This document shows, one piece after another, positions 34,173 through 47,200 of a DNA stretch of 64,000 nt. This DNA comes from Tigriopus japonicus. Lineage: Eukaryota; Arthropoda; Copepoda; Harpacticoida; Harpacticidae. The position numbers and the translations under genes were made by a program. The notes beneath the pieces were generated by a model. It saw nothing but the letters and a program-made list of their open reading frames with translations, was not told the origin of the DNA and ran no database searches. Where the stretch lies: contig JAAGOF010000046.1 of assembly GCA_010645155.1 (NCBI GenBank), forward strand, positions 1,127,282-1,191,281, read 5' to 3'. Within the stretch, counting starts at the first letter, position 1; each line of letters starts with the position of its first letter.

Positions 34173-34774
34173 CTTTAAAGTTTACATCGTTTTTGTTAAG
34201 TTGCTCGCTCTTAACGCTTATTTTCAATGTAAACAGGGTTTACCCAACAACATACCTTGACAATTTAAATCATAGTTTCGAACAAGTTTGTTCAACAACA
34301 AGATTTGTGAATTTACACCTGCTTCCAAGAAATAAATCTTCATTTAGATTTTTTACATTAATCCTAAAATCGTGCATTTAAACGAGTTACAAGCTTAGTA
34401 TGGATAGCCCTTTGTCCATACATAACTGACCTTAAATGTTTAGTTGCCAATGGGATGGGAAAAGGGCTGGTCAAATTTTATTTATATGCTTAAAAACATT
34501 TTTTTTAATTTTTTTTAATTTTTTAATACCGCTGCAAGGAATGGGATTCCTTGCAAAGAGAATTAATGCTTAATATAGTGTATAAAATTACCGTTTATAT
34601 GAAATTGGATCTACCAATGAGTTACAGTATTGTTGGCAGATCTGTACAACCCTTGAATAGTGGATTGGGCAGGAATAGAATTTAAAAGCTTGGGTTAGGA
34701 CAGAGCCCATGAATGCTCTTGAAGACATACAGTATCAGATACCTTTCATACCTTCTCTGAATACTGTACAGCCC

Positions 34775-35486
34775 TGTTGTATTGTTGGAGTGTGGTTACT
34801 GACTAGATACTTTATTCGTATTGAGTGAGGTTTATATACAAACATATATATGACTAGAAGTGAGCACGAGCATAGTAAGAGGAGCAAGGCGGGAATACAA
34901 CATCTCCCCTTCCCGGGGGGGCATCCAGTTTTTAAAATACATAAAATATATATGGTTATATATAGAATGGTTACATCTATATCACAGATTATGACGAGTT
35001 AATTTGAGTTTGACTAGAGGACCAACATTCCATCCCATAATCCAAGGTTGACCAGAGTCGTCCACCGCGTCGGGGAAGGTCGTCGGCCGTCCCATGCCTT
35101 GGCCGGGCCTCTTGACGGATGCAAGACCGCTGCATTCACGGGCCTTCCGCTGCACCCACGGGCGGATCGCTGCAACCACGGGCCTTCCGCTGCACCACCA
35201 TGACGTAGGCTGCATTCACGGCCATCCCGCTGCACCACGTCCACCCGCTGCATCCACGGCCATCCCGCACGCACCACGGACCTTCGTCTTCCCGACCAAG
35301 GGGGAGGGAGAGGGGCGAGGTTCTTCCGCCGCCATGGCGGGAACTACCGGCTGTGCCATGTTGTATTGTTGGAGTGTGGTTACTGACTAGATACTTTATT
35401 CGTATTGAGTGAGGTTTATATACAAACATATATATGACTAGAAGTGAGCACGAGCATAGTAAGAGGAGCAAGGCGGGAATACTACA
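34775..35486. mobile_element. TRIM-like miniature LTR element (712 bp)
   Basis: Two almost identical 128-bp direct repeats (34775-34902 and 35359-35486) start TGTTG and end CAACA or CTACA, as LTRs do. The outside flanks are a 5-bp duplication AGCCC (34770-34774 and 35487-35491), the hallmark of integrase-mediated insertion. The 456-bp interior codes no recognisable protein; it carries a GC-rich 20-bp tandem array and a purine-rich run (about 35298-35320). TGTTG termini occur in BEL/Pao-type LTRs, but class cannot be set without a partner. No convincing primer-binding site was seen. Confidence 0.88.
35128..35285. repeat. GC-rich 20-bp tandem array inside the TRIM
   Basis: About eight imperfect units of roughly 20 bp, most starting CGCTGCA and containing CCACGG, lie within an otherwise AT-rich neighbourhood. 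Unit length is not a multiple of three, so open frames over it are not evidence of coding. Confidence 0.8.
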
Positions 35487-35523
35487 AGCCCTAACTTCTG
35501 AAGGCTCCCCCGTTACGAGAGTA

Positions 35524-35799
35524 CTGATGTGTTTCGAGTTGGATTTTTGGCAGTTTTGCCATTTTGGGTTTAAGGGTCAAATATCTGACCACAACTAAAC
35601 TTTTCAATTAGGAATAGACATTATCTGCAATAACAAATGGCAGCACTGCCAAATTGAAATCTTTTATTCCTGCTGGAACTCGAAATCGAACTTGTTCGAG
35701 TGTTGCCAAATTGGTCCAACCAATATATAACCTGCCCTTTTTAACAATGACAAACTTCCGAGTCAAAAATGGCAGCACTTCCAACTCGAAACACATCAG
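35524..35799. repeat. Inverted-repeat (MITE-like) element
   Basis: CTGATGTGTTTCGAGTTGGA at 35524-35543 has its exact reverse complement at 35780-35799. TGGCAG-type sequence follows in both arms, so similarity continues more weakly inward. No target duplication was found. It abuts the TRIM on the left and the SINE on the right. Confidence 0.6.
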
Positions 35800-35804
35800 T
35801 GACA

Positions 35805-35938
35805 TCACTAATCAGCGTAGTTATCCGTCTGTGATTGTAAATAAGCGTCTTAAGGTTTACTTGAGAAAGGCCGGGGAGGAGAATCGAACCTGAGACCTCT
35901 CTCGCTATAGGAAACACGACACCACGTCTCCTCCCGTT
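35805..35938 (-). mobile_element. tRNA-derived SINE, copy 2
   Basis: On the minus strand this reads GGGAGGAGACGTGGTGTCG, then the B box GGTTCGATTCTC, then CTTTCTCAAG and ACAGACGGAT, matching copy 1 at 7536 through the tRNA head and the start of the body. It diverges after that, near the inverted-repeat element. Confidence 0.78.
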
Positions 35939-37061
35939 TCTTCGTTTGCCTTCCAACAACCCATACCCATTCTGGTTTTTGTTGGTTCTCATTTTTGTAA
36001 CATTCTGAAATTTGAAGTAAATGGCTGGTAGGCGATTTGAAGATAAAAAGTGCAAATTTCTATCATCAAATCTTTAACTTACCTTTTTGACTTTAAAAGG
36101 CTCTTGCAAACTCATTTAATACCACTATTTTTCCATGCAGTTTCTTCCACCATCCAATGAGAGACCATGATATTGGTCAATGATGACACTGATCTTTTGC
36201 TTGCATTTGACCACCTGCATAAACAATGAAGGATAAGTTAATTCAAATAATTTGTTCTGCCAAACATCAGCAGCCAGTGGCCTCAAAGCAAAACGAAGCA
36301 AAAGTACAACGTTTGGAGGTTATGTGCCAAAATTTCCCTCGTACTCAATTTTCCAGTCACCAATCTAAATCACAATCGCTGATCAATCAGATTTAAAGGG
36401 TGCCACAACAATCGAAGTGTGGAATAATGGTTGCTGCATGCTATGGCGTGTTCATTCATGGCAATTGTTAAAAAAGCTTGATTCAAGTTAAGCCATTAAA
36501 TGTACAAAACTCAAGAGAGATGCAATCTTTTGAATGAATCTTAAATGATCGCTGGAACGTCAATTTACTTGGGCCATGACCACCCATTCAATCGAACGGA
36601 ACTGACTATTGGTCAACAAATTGGCTTTGTGGCGTGTTTTCCTTGCCATTAATAAGGTGCAAACCGAAAGACAAAACACACGCCATAGATACAATTTTGA
36701 ACGCCAAAAGGTTCTGACTTAAAACTATTTTTTGAGTCAATCAATATTAGATTGAGCCCGTTTGTCATAATAGAATCAGACATATGATGAAAGCAGAGTG
36801 AAATTGCTTTGTTGAACAAAACTAGATTTGTCAGTATTCATTCCAGAACCAGTTTTTCTAAGCATTCTTGTGTTCAGAGCTCCCGAGCGCCAAATTTGGA
36901 TGGGTTGATGTAGTTTTTGTTAAGTGTAAGAGAGTGTCCACTCATTCAACGGAATACTTTACACCGAAACTCATTTGGGCGAAAAAACGACTCACTTGAC
37001 AAAATAAAGAATGGCGTGTACGTTGACTGTTTTCCTTGTGAAAACTCTGGGTTGGCTGCCA
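35939..37061. other. Intergenic DNA, nothing recognised
   Basis: No gene or bounded repeat was recognised. Confidence 0.4.
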
Positions 37062-37142
37062 GTGCCAATGACCGAAAGATTTACATAAAGAAATCGAAAG
37101 TTTTACCCGAAAGAGGGCTTAACTGAAACCGAAATTTAAAGT
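37062..37142. mobile_element. Decayed fragment of family A hAT MITE
   Basis: ATGACCGAAAG followed by CGAAAGAGGGCTTAACTGAAACCGAAA matches in pieces the ends of the 37915-38227 element in reverse order. The termini are damaged and no target duplication remains. Confidence 0.5.
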
Positions 37143-37550
37143 AGCTAACTGCAAAATCACATACTAAATATTAAGCATCTTTTAACTTGTGCTCAATTCC
37201 TATTGCTCATGGGATGAGAGACAACAAATAGCACTTATCTTATGCAAAAAAATGCCATCTTGAACCGTCTGCATGGTTTATGGATGTAGATAGATATTTT
37301 CACAAACCTTTGGGCTTGTCTGTTTGATCAATTAAAATTGCCTCACAGGAGAGATGTTCTCAAATTAATAATGTTTGTAGTGTGTAACTTTATGGTATGG
37401 ATTACCTTGGGGTTGTTTTAAGACCACTTACGTGTACTTTGAATGCTGATTTACAAATTATCCATTAGAACATGAAAAGGGATTCCTGGATGGACCAAAG
37501 GAAACTTAAATAATAGCAGCTTATATCTGCTAACAAAAAACAATTGAACA

Positions 37551-37600
37551 AACAAACAAAACAAAACAAACAAACAAACAAACAAAACAAAACAAACACA
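37551..37600. repeat. AAAC/AAAAC microsatellite
   Basis: A run of ACAA and ACAAA units of about 50 bases. Confidence 0.9.
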
Positions 37601-37914
37601 CCCACTTCCTGTTGCGGTGGTAAAAAATCTGTAACTGACCAAAAAACCAGTTAAATGAGGCGAAATAATTTCAAGATTGATTATTGCGGCAAAGTTAAAT
37701 GCTGCCTCCTACTTTAACTTCAAAGAAATTACCCCGAATTACAATGTAAAAATAGCTAAATTTCGGACTTCCTAAGAGGTAAATAACCTGTAAAAAAAGG
37801 TAAATAAACTGCACCTCTTGCACTTGTAGTTGTAACTCACTTTTTTTAAATAAATTTTTCGCAAATGTGATTCAGTTATTCAATAAATCTGACTATGTGG
37901 ACATGAACCAAAAT

Positions 37915-38227
37915 TAGTGATGGACCGAAAGCGCTTTCGGTTTCGGTTATGCCTACCGAAACCGAAAGCAGACAAGCACTATGTAAAATGGAGTTTGACA
38001 ACATAAAAAAAAAATTGGTCCAAAAACCTCTGAAATTTAAGTTTTCCGATTTTTCAAAATTTGCGACCACCCAACATCGAACACATGAGCATTCTAATTT
38101 TTAAGGCAGATTTTGCATTTGAACAATTTTGTAATCAGCTGCTTTCGGTTTCGGTGTCGGTTTCGGTTAAGCCCTCTTTCGGCCGAAACTTTCGGTTTCG
38201 GTTATGAACCCTTTCGGTCCATCACTA
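37915..38227. mobile_element. hAT MITE family A, 313 bp, intact ends
   Basis: Terminal inverted repeats TAGTGATGGACCGAAAG are perfect, and the flanks are perfect 8-bp duplications ACCAAAAT (37907-37914 and 38228-38235). Subterminal (T)TTCGGTTTCGGT repeats in both orientations look like a transposase-binding array. The AT-rich core is non-coding. Confidence 0.88.
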
Positions 38228-38235
38228 ACCAAAAT

Positions 38236-41200
38236 ACAGCTCACCTGCAAGCCAAAATAGGGTTGATCCGAAGCCAACAACAAAAGCCCTTTGGTTTAAT
38301 CTCGTGTAATTGTGGTCAGGTCCTTCATTTGAAACGACGCTATGCGTAGAAATATAAAAAAAAAGTTTCTGCACATTCTCACTTATCAAGTCAAGACTGA
38401 AATATTTAGGGGAAATGCTCCTTTGTTTGAGCAAAGGTCCATGGTATGTGCGGCACTTTAGGTTTACCGCTAATTGTGGGCATGCATCACCGAAACCGTC
38501 CTAAAAGAAAGGCATTTCAGGTGTTGGGTGGTCGGTCCTGAGATGCATTGGGGGAATGACTTCATTGTCTACCTAATCAAACTGACGGTACTATTTAAGA
38601 AAAATCCGAAAAAGGGTTTGAATGCAATATTAATGTCATTGTCATACCTGTGAGAGCTGGAATATTTTTAATGAGCATTTTTGCTCAATCAAAATGTCAA
38701 CCGATTCGATCGAACGAGTTAAACGTTCATTGGTAGTATGTTACTACTGCCAAGTAGTGCATCAGCAACTTTCGGAGGAACAAAAATGTGCTTCATTACG
38801 AAAAGTATTGACTTGTTATTTATGAAGCTTAATTTTTGTAGTCCAATTAATAACCAATCTTTCACTGATCGTGGACATGTTCATGAAGTTTTTTTTTTTT
38901 TTCAGAAAAAGTACAACAAAAATAATTCTAAAATCCTCTTACTTTCCCTTGTTAACAATGATTACCTGCTTATAGCCTTTTTTAAAGTGGCATCTCAGAA
39001 ATTCCAGAAAAAAATCATAAAGAATTTATTGCCCCTTTCAAATTCAAAGGTTTGACCTTTTTACTTCCCGTTTCATTGTTTATCAAATAGCTCAATCGTT
39101 TGAAGCAACTATCAAAAAGCAATGTCATAAATCCCTTATTTAATTCTACATTACATATCTCATGGAATTAGCGATTCACTAAATAAAGATAAAAGTTCCA
39201 TTCCCGACAGAAACCAGTCGGGTTTACACTTCCAAACTTAAAAGTGCTTCAAAAAACCTTATACTATACGTAGTATCGATCTGGCATCGTAAGCAAGATT
39301 TTGGTCGCTGACTGAACATGATTGATCAATTTTTGATGGACTTGCCTAATTATTCTGCCACTTGTTTTCACCCTTTGCCTCTGACTGACAACCTGACATT
39401 TCCATCCACGCCTCACGTCTTCAATTGCAATCCGATCTTCTTCACAGACAAAAAATCCACCGGGGGCCTTATCCATAGATCGTTTATTAATCACTAGATA
39501 ACGTGCAAGCTTTAGTCAGGCTGATTTGGCAAAGCGGGCGGAACACATTAAATTCGTGAGGAAAATGTCGCCCTCACCATAGAAGTCTATAGAGTGGAGA
39601 TACTAGAGCAGGCCGGTCGTGAAATTTCATAGTGGGCAGCAAGGGCCGTTTATCATCAGCAACTAGTTGAAACTTGCCCAAACAAACGTATTCATGGAAG
39701 GGAAATTTTTGAAAAACTTACAGTTTTCGGCATGTGGCCTCCTGCTTACAGTTTGCTTCTCCCAAATTATACTTATGTGCTCAATGAAGATGATAATTTG
39801 ATTCACAGGCATTAGTTCACGCAATTATAGGATTTGGCATTGAAAATACGTCTTGCGCACTTTCATTTGTACTATGATCTTCCCCTTGTTTGGGCAAGTA
39901 TTTCACGATATTCTTCAGAAATATTTGCCTTTTCACGCAACTTATAGGCAACTTTGGCCAGTATCAGCTAGAAACAAGGCAAACAAAATGACGGCAATGG
40001 CCTCTCCATAGACCTCTATGGCCCTCACAACTGTTGAGCGGACATGTAATGTGACCAAAAATGCGAATCAAGACCAACTTTTTTAAACTCGTTCTTGAAA
40101 TCACAAGTTAGTTTTTGTTCATTTATGTATTGGATTAACCCTACATAACGCAAAAGCTTAAATGTGTGACCTTCCTATCAGTGAGTTATTCAATGTATTG
40201 GCAAAAAAGTTCCTAGTGTAGTATTCAAATCCAAGGCATGCTCATCTAGTGATGTGTTCAGTTCTTTCAAGATAGTGATTACTAGCAATAGCAAAAAATG
40301 ATCCAAAAACATTGCTCAATTCCACCTGTGATTCATCGATTGCATGGTTGTCATTCCCCTAGCCACACATTTCAAATGTTCCCGCACTTTTGTTTGTTCA
40401 ACAATGGCGACGGAAGACACGTTTTTAGGATTACACTCCCTCTAGTATTTGATAGATCTCATTGGCCTTATCATCCATGAATGTAGTTTTCTACCACTCT
40501 ACAAAATCGTTGGGTAATGGTACAAGAAGAAACAACGGGACAAAATAAGTCCTGATTATGCGCGAACGATCATTTGCGGTTGGGTTCATCCTAGCAAAAC
40601 CCAATGACCTGCTAGTTGGAAGCGATAAAATAAACCGCGAATAACGATTTGCAGAACTAAGTTAAGGTAGCGAAGTAGTGGATTCGTTGATTACTACCCT
40701 CAACCATCGTGGCTTTCGGTTTTCGAGGGTGAAACTGCTTCATCGGTTGGTTCAATGACTCAATCAAGATGGGGGATGATCAGGGAGAAACCGATTAAAA
40801 GGGGAGGGGGAGGATAGTTGATTGCGATTTGGATCAGTTATTGATTTCAAATGTGGTTTTGTGTTGCTCATTTGGCAAACAACCTTCTTTTACTCCAAGT
40901 TTCTAATGGATTACAGTTTCCCTTGACTGACACTTAGCTAATGAAATTCCAATCTGGAGCAGGGAAAGTATGGAAATTTAGACTATTTTCACATCTCAGT
41001 TTATAAACATTGTATAAAGCAATACATTATATATCTAATATAATAAAGAAATTTGATGTCCTTTGGAGCAGGCAGGTTTAATTATTATTCGACATGAAAA
41101 TCAAGTATTGATTTTGGTTTGAAGTGATTTTGTTCTTCACACAGTCTGCAAGTACTAAGAATTTCAAAAATTAATGTTTGAGAGCCGATATTTGAGTCAT

Positions 41201-44200
41201 GTTGTAACCCTATTATTTTAAATGGACAATGACGAAAGAAAGAAATCCAAGAGCCATTCTGGTACATATGGAGAGTGTCAGTAGTTTGTTATCTTTTCAT
41301 AGTAATGAATCCATCCTTGAATCCAAGAATAACCGCATTGGTATTGAGAACGACATCAGGTCTAAAATAGAGACGCCATAAACCAATAAAATCTGTGAGC
41401 TATTCATTTGGCTGGTCGAGACCCGAAGGGATTTCAATTGAGATTTGTCCAAAGCACTACTATACTATTCATCTTCGGTTTTGGTACCAAAGAGTAAGTT
41501 TGATAATTTACTTTTGTTGTGTGGATTTGATTTAGTAAAGAGATAAAGTACATTTACATGTTGTGGTTTGCCAACGTGGGTTCATTTGCCATTTTTATCC
41601 AAGATGTGTGAGATTTGATCTGGAAAGTGCCTCTAATTGTTGATTCAATTTTAATTGTCTTCCATAAGAGAATTTTCACTTTTCACACCGTACACTATGG
41701 CAAATTAGGAGTTCTTCAAGCTAGACTGACATGAAATCTGCCTTTCTTCAGCACTTCTCCGTCCACTCTGGTCAATTGGCATCATTATCAAGACGGCGAT
41801 CATCATCCTCATCATCACCACGATCAATGATGTCACGGCCCTTCATCCAAAAAAGATTCCGAACTTAAAAACATCTTCCCCAACACCCAATTCTTCCTTC
41901 AAATATTCATTTTTTACATCTTTAGGTTAAGTAAATGGTATTTTTTTGCCTTCAGTGTAGCTGCAAGGATTTTTATGGCCAAATAGAACATACTTGCAAA
42001 CTCAAATTTGCTCATTTACGCGAAAATTGGCCTCTAAATCCGAATTGCAAGAACGTATTTGAATTAGAAATGAGCCCGTATTCTTGTTGTTTCAGGGATT
42101 GATTCTTGTCCAAAATTTGCTTTTGTTTTTGTCCTCTTCAGATAAATGAAGCGACACCCTGAGGTAAAATGATAAAATCCTGTGGCACCTCCAGCGGGCA
42201 TAATTATTGAAATCTGATTGGAACTTTGATAGATTGAATCGCCATCAAACTCGTTGACTTCTTTTTTGTTAATAAAACATCACTGGCCATGTCCTATCCA
42301 TCATATCACATCCTCAAGAGAGCAATTTGAGATGACGAAACCATTCGTCATTTTTGAGTCAAGCAAAATTTTGGGCATTTACAACATTAATCAAACCAAG
42401 TGGACTTGCATAAAACTCTTCATGGGCCGGAAATTAGAGTGATTTGAGCTGGAATTTGCGCTTAGGTTGTGATTTATCTGTAGAAATTTAGATCCACTTG
42501 GGAGCAAAGTGAGCTGGGCTCATTTGTCTTAAAGTGAGATTTCATTTGGCAACTCTGATAGAATTGACTTAAAACCTAGTCAACCGTGTGCTTTGCAATG
42601 ATCGGATTGAAAGAAATCTTCGAAAATCCATGAACATTTTCTCTTTTTCATATATTGTTCCTTCAATGGGGAATACAACTAATAGGGTAAACAGATTATT
42701 CTTGAACTCCATTTTCAAGCGCAGTCTTTCATTCAGAGACAATCCCACATGATTTATTCGCATCAATTACCCGAACTAGAACCGCAATCATGAAATCCAT
42801 TTCCAAAGCTTTAAGGGGGCCTGATACTTGTCGTCGTCAAGAAGACTCCTGAAGAAACTGAGCCTGTAAAATGAATGTGATTTTATCTAGATGTGAAAAT
42901 CTGCCCTTCCCCTCCTCTGAATGGGATTCAGCAAATGAGGCAAGCACTATACTAGCTCACACGGATTTACCATGAGAATTGTGCACTTTACAGAGGCGAA
43001 AGAAAATGGAGGCACTGAAGATCAACAAAGTAGGCAGACCTGGCTTCAACTTACCCCTGGTCACTCCTGAGGAATTAGCCTCAGGATTCTTTGAGTCTGT
43101 GATCAATTGTCCGTAATTAAGTCATCTGGGTGTGACAAAACCCATGAGGGCCAATTGTGTGACCTTGCTTCTGCTTAAGAAATGGCCTTAATAAGGTGTT
43201 CCAGCCGAATAAGCTTGAGCAATCCCAGAAGCTCATTTCTTCCAAAGGCCCTTAAGGGGGGGGCAATCTAGTACGGTGATTATTCTGTGAAACAAGAACA
43301 AAATTGTAACACTTTGTCCAAATCTGGCTTTTGTTTCTGATAGAGTTGTAGTTTTACTTTCTGGAGCAATGTGACGAAAGTTTGTACCTAGAAGATACTT
43401 TTGCCGTTGCTTTTGTGGTAATCCGTATTTCATAGAACTGTTTGTGAAGGGACTCCACCCACTCAGTCTCATATTATAAAACTCATAACCGTAGATCACA
43501 TGGATAAGATACAACCGTGTTGACAAAACCATGGCTCACATCGTCATTCAAGCCACCAGAAATATGTAGGGGCTCCTTTCCACTGAGGAGATTTCCATTT
43601 CTCAAGACCGAATTAGAACTTCCGTCACGCCGATCTCTTTCTCATCTCGTTTTCTTCCCCGGCAACCATTCAATTACTCTCGATGCAACACAATGGTTTT
43701 TGTCACTCAATCTCAAGTGGCGAAAATTGCTGCACTCACACTGACGAGAATTTTACGTCAAAAGCTACTTAAAGTGTAGATCAGACATTTTGGGTTTTAT
43801 TGCTCATAGCACCAAGAAAAACTCTACTTCTTGGAGAGTTCGATTGAAGATTGAAAGAAAATGTGATAGATTTAAATACAAATAGTCAGTGGTTTGGAAT
43901 GGTTGAAACGGTTTCGGTTTCACTGACTTATCAAAGACGAAATGAAAGGGAACACCGTGATTCTTGAAATTGGTTCAAAAACCGTGATGACAGCTACGTA
44001 GATGAAGAAGTTGTCGAATAGAAGTTGTAGTGCTTGAAGATGACACACTGAGCAACTCATGTCGATCATTTATGACGTAGTCTGTTGAACATGTTACCAG
44101 ATGCAAGAGGCAACGAAATGGAGATCCTCTTTTCATCAAAAGAATCCTTGCAAAACATACATTTGCAAAGATACATTCACAAACCGCATGACCATATTTA

Positions 44201-47200
44201 GAAGGTGCCATTACAATGATACCTAATTCTGTATGATTCTTCTAAAGTTACTACAAGATCAGTGAAGTAAAGTTCTAAAAGCATTTTTGGCTCCAAATCT
44301 CTGCTTTTGTTTTGCTTTTCTTAACTGATTCAAATTAGGGTAGTTCAACTTTGTTAAGCCATAAGCCATTTTTATTCGCAGATTCATTTGTTTTCTTGTC
44401 GAAAGATCAACGTCATTTAGATTCTACAAATAACTCGAGGACCGTAATGAAGGCGAAGAAAAGACCTTCAAAAAAGGATTTGCCGTTTGGAAGAGGGGCT
44501 GTACAGTATATTTGTTTTTGTTGATTATCCCCTTTTTATTCTTAGCAACCTTTAACGTAAGAACATAACTAGTACACGTGTTATCTTTGACCGCATAATA
44601 AATCGTAAAGGTCCTGTTTTCACATTTCTTTTGCCATAAGCTCGCATATAACACTAAGATATTCCTCATTCTGCGTCAAATCGTAGGTCTGCAACCCTAT
44701 TCGTCAAAGACAAAGTCCTTCTGGGTATTTTGTCGTCCATTGTCCACCTGTTCTTAGCTCGAAACTGTCTTATTCTTCAGTAGCAGGATTTCCACGGATT
44801 ACTGGACCATGTCATTCAAGTTCTCGATTGGCGATGTCGCTATTGGGTTGTGAAGGAAAAGGGCCTAGAGCTTTTCCTTGTGGCACACCAAGTTGAACAG
44901 TGATTGATGAAGATTTGGTGAAGGTAGGGGTACACTAGATTCCCTTCCTTGCAAATTCTGGCACGATTCTTGCTCCTTTTTTTCAGTTGTTTTTGAAAAG
45001 AATGACATGGCAAATATTTGGCAATCCACCCTATTCTTCTCGATTATCCATGAAGGGGTGTTTTGTAACTATGGCTAATTTGCAAATCAGGATATTCCCC
45101 CAAAAGAGATCTGGAGGAAGGCACCTGTTGTTAACAATTGACACAAAACACTATTTTCGATTATTGGCGGATGACAAACAAAAATGAACAATTCAATTAT
45201 TTGGGACTTTGCCAATCGAAATCGAATAAAGTTATCCTCTTTTTATTGAATCCTGGGAAAAGGCTGAATCATACATATTTTCAATTTTTTAACAAGTGAG
45301 TCAAAAAGAGTAGATTGGTCAGACTGAAACTAGAAATTAGATAGTGGTTACTGGCAACAAAACTACAAATTACAAATTGAACGTTTTATTGTAACATTTT
45401 ACGAGATCAACGATGAAAAGGTTCTTTCACCATTGAGCTTTGTAGACTTAAATTGTATCATGAACATATTTTTACCTCCAACGTTTACAAGAGTTTTCGC
45501 GTGCGATAATTATATCGTGCACCTGTCCAAATAGCGAGTCTCTGTAGTCTTATTCACCTATCAAATTATCTGTTTTTTCTACGTAAAATACCTTCTCTTC
45601 GCTTTTTTATGTCGCTCATTAGTTATACTAAATGATCAACTTATGTGCAGACACTATGGAAAAATGGTCAAGCTCTTTCCAAACAGACTCCATAAATAGT
45701 TAACGGCAAGTTATTTTTTCAACAAAACCGTTTTTTGAAAATTGGATCCTTTCTACATTTTTCCGTTTCAAAAGCCGCAGTCACGAATTTATTTGCTTTG
45801 AAATGTCAATAATCCTATTTCGAATGTTTTTGTCCTTGGGGAAAACTATGAAGCCAAAACAAATCTGTTAATAAAGGTGGTCGGTTTTGTTTTCCCCTAC
45901 TCACCGACACCCTGGTTGTTAAAAACAACTGCAGGTACCAAAGTCACTAATCAATTGATAAGTATCTCTTTGTATCTCTGGACATTGAAATTCACATCGG
46001 TTAGTTAACCTCGTTGAATAGCGCCGAAGCCTCCCTGGATAACTAGTTCAGTAGATTTAAAAAAACTCCTTTGGTTTGAACTACAAAGTCCCGATTTTCA
46101 TGACTGTGCAGTTGCACATGCGAGCAGCACCAAGACCGTTCGTTTGCCAATATGAAAACTTTCATGCCTAAATTGGTTTGAACGAAGACTTCGTGCGCCA
46201 ACAATAAATTTCAAGCTTTTAGGAAAGTTCCTCCGATGGAAGAGAAATGGAGACCGACAACACATCGAAACCTCGTCTTCTTCTTGTTGTTAATGCAATT
46301 TGGCTCAAATTCGGACTTCCAATTTGACTCATCTTTATGGCCGATATCATTGGAAAGTGTGGATGGAATTGGACTCCTCGAAAGAACCGATTGGAGAGTG
46401 GGTTAGAACAGAAGCGAGACGGAAGGGCCTTCTGTGTGTCCAATTCTCACATGAACGACAAGAAATGGTTCTAAATGTCATTCCATAATCTATTCATGCC
46501 TCTAGGCAGATGTCAGTCATGTCTAAATACCTTTGAAAGAAGCTCGAGTCTCGAGGATTTGGAGCATAGGAATTATGGCCAACTTTCCCCGTGTAGACTT
46601 GCAAAAAAAGTTGCACTTGGTCTCCTTTCAACCTATCCCCAAGTCTCTTCGATTGAGGGGCCATATTCATCGCTTTGATTCCGATACTGCACATAATAAG
46701 TAAATACTTTTGGAAAGTGTCATGCTGAGTATCCGTAAAGCAATAACGATCCCTCTGAAATGCCCGGAATACACGTATCCAATATGCAATGCCAGTTCAG
46801 CAGAATTTCATCAGGGGTGGATGTCCGCAATCCACAAGTTGAGGCCACAATGATTTTGGGAGAGGGGTGAATTTAGGACGACTTCCCACCATCATCACCA
46901 ACATCGTGAACATCACCGATGATGATCCTCCTCCTCGTGGTCGTCGTTGTTGTTCACCCATCCTTGAAACTGTTCGAAGACATTCATTCAGTCGTCAATC
47001 CGGCCAAGTTTCATGTCATGCAGTCATAAACCAGTCGGTTGCCCTTTGGATTTCTCTTTGGCCAAATGATTCATCAGATCGAGTGTCCAAAGCACGGCCC
47101 CAAAACTCATTGAGATCCCGGTTTCAACCCCCTCTCTCTCTCTCTGTCTGAGATTTGATCGACCGTAAATAGCCATATTTATGCGGTATAACCATGTGTA

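Noticed and set aside
35014..35471. Frames of 77-111 codons across the TRIM
   Set aside because: The 20-bp array keeps several frames open and the frames cross LTR borders.
39264..39494. 76-codon minus frame with a plausible-looking protein
   Set aside because: No recognisable motif and no flanking exons found; too short to support alone.
40662..40674. TTAAGGTAGCGAA, as in a conserved helix of bacterial 23S rRNA
   Set aside because: The flanks do not match rRNA, so the 13-base match is most likely chance.
46867..47151. 94-codon + frame near 47 kb
   Set aside because: Ends in a CT microsatellite and has no domain or splice context.
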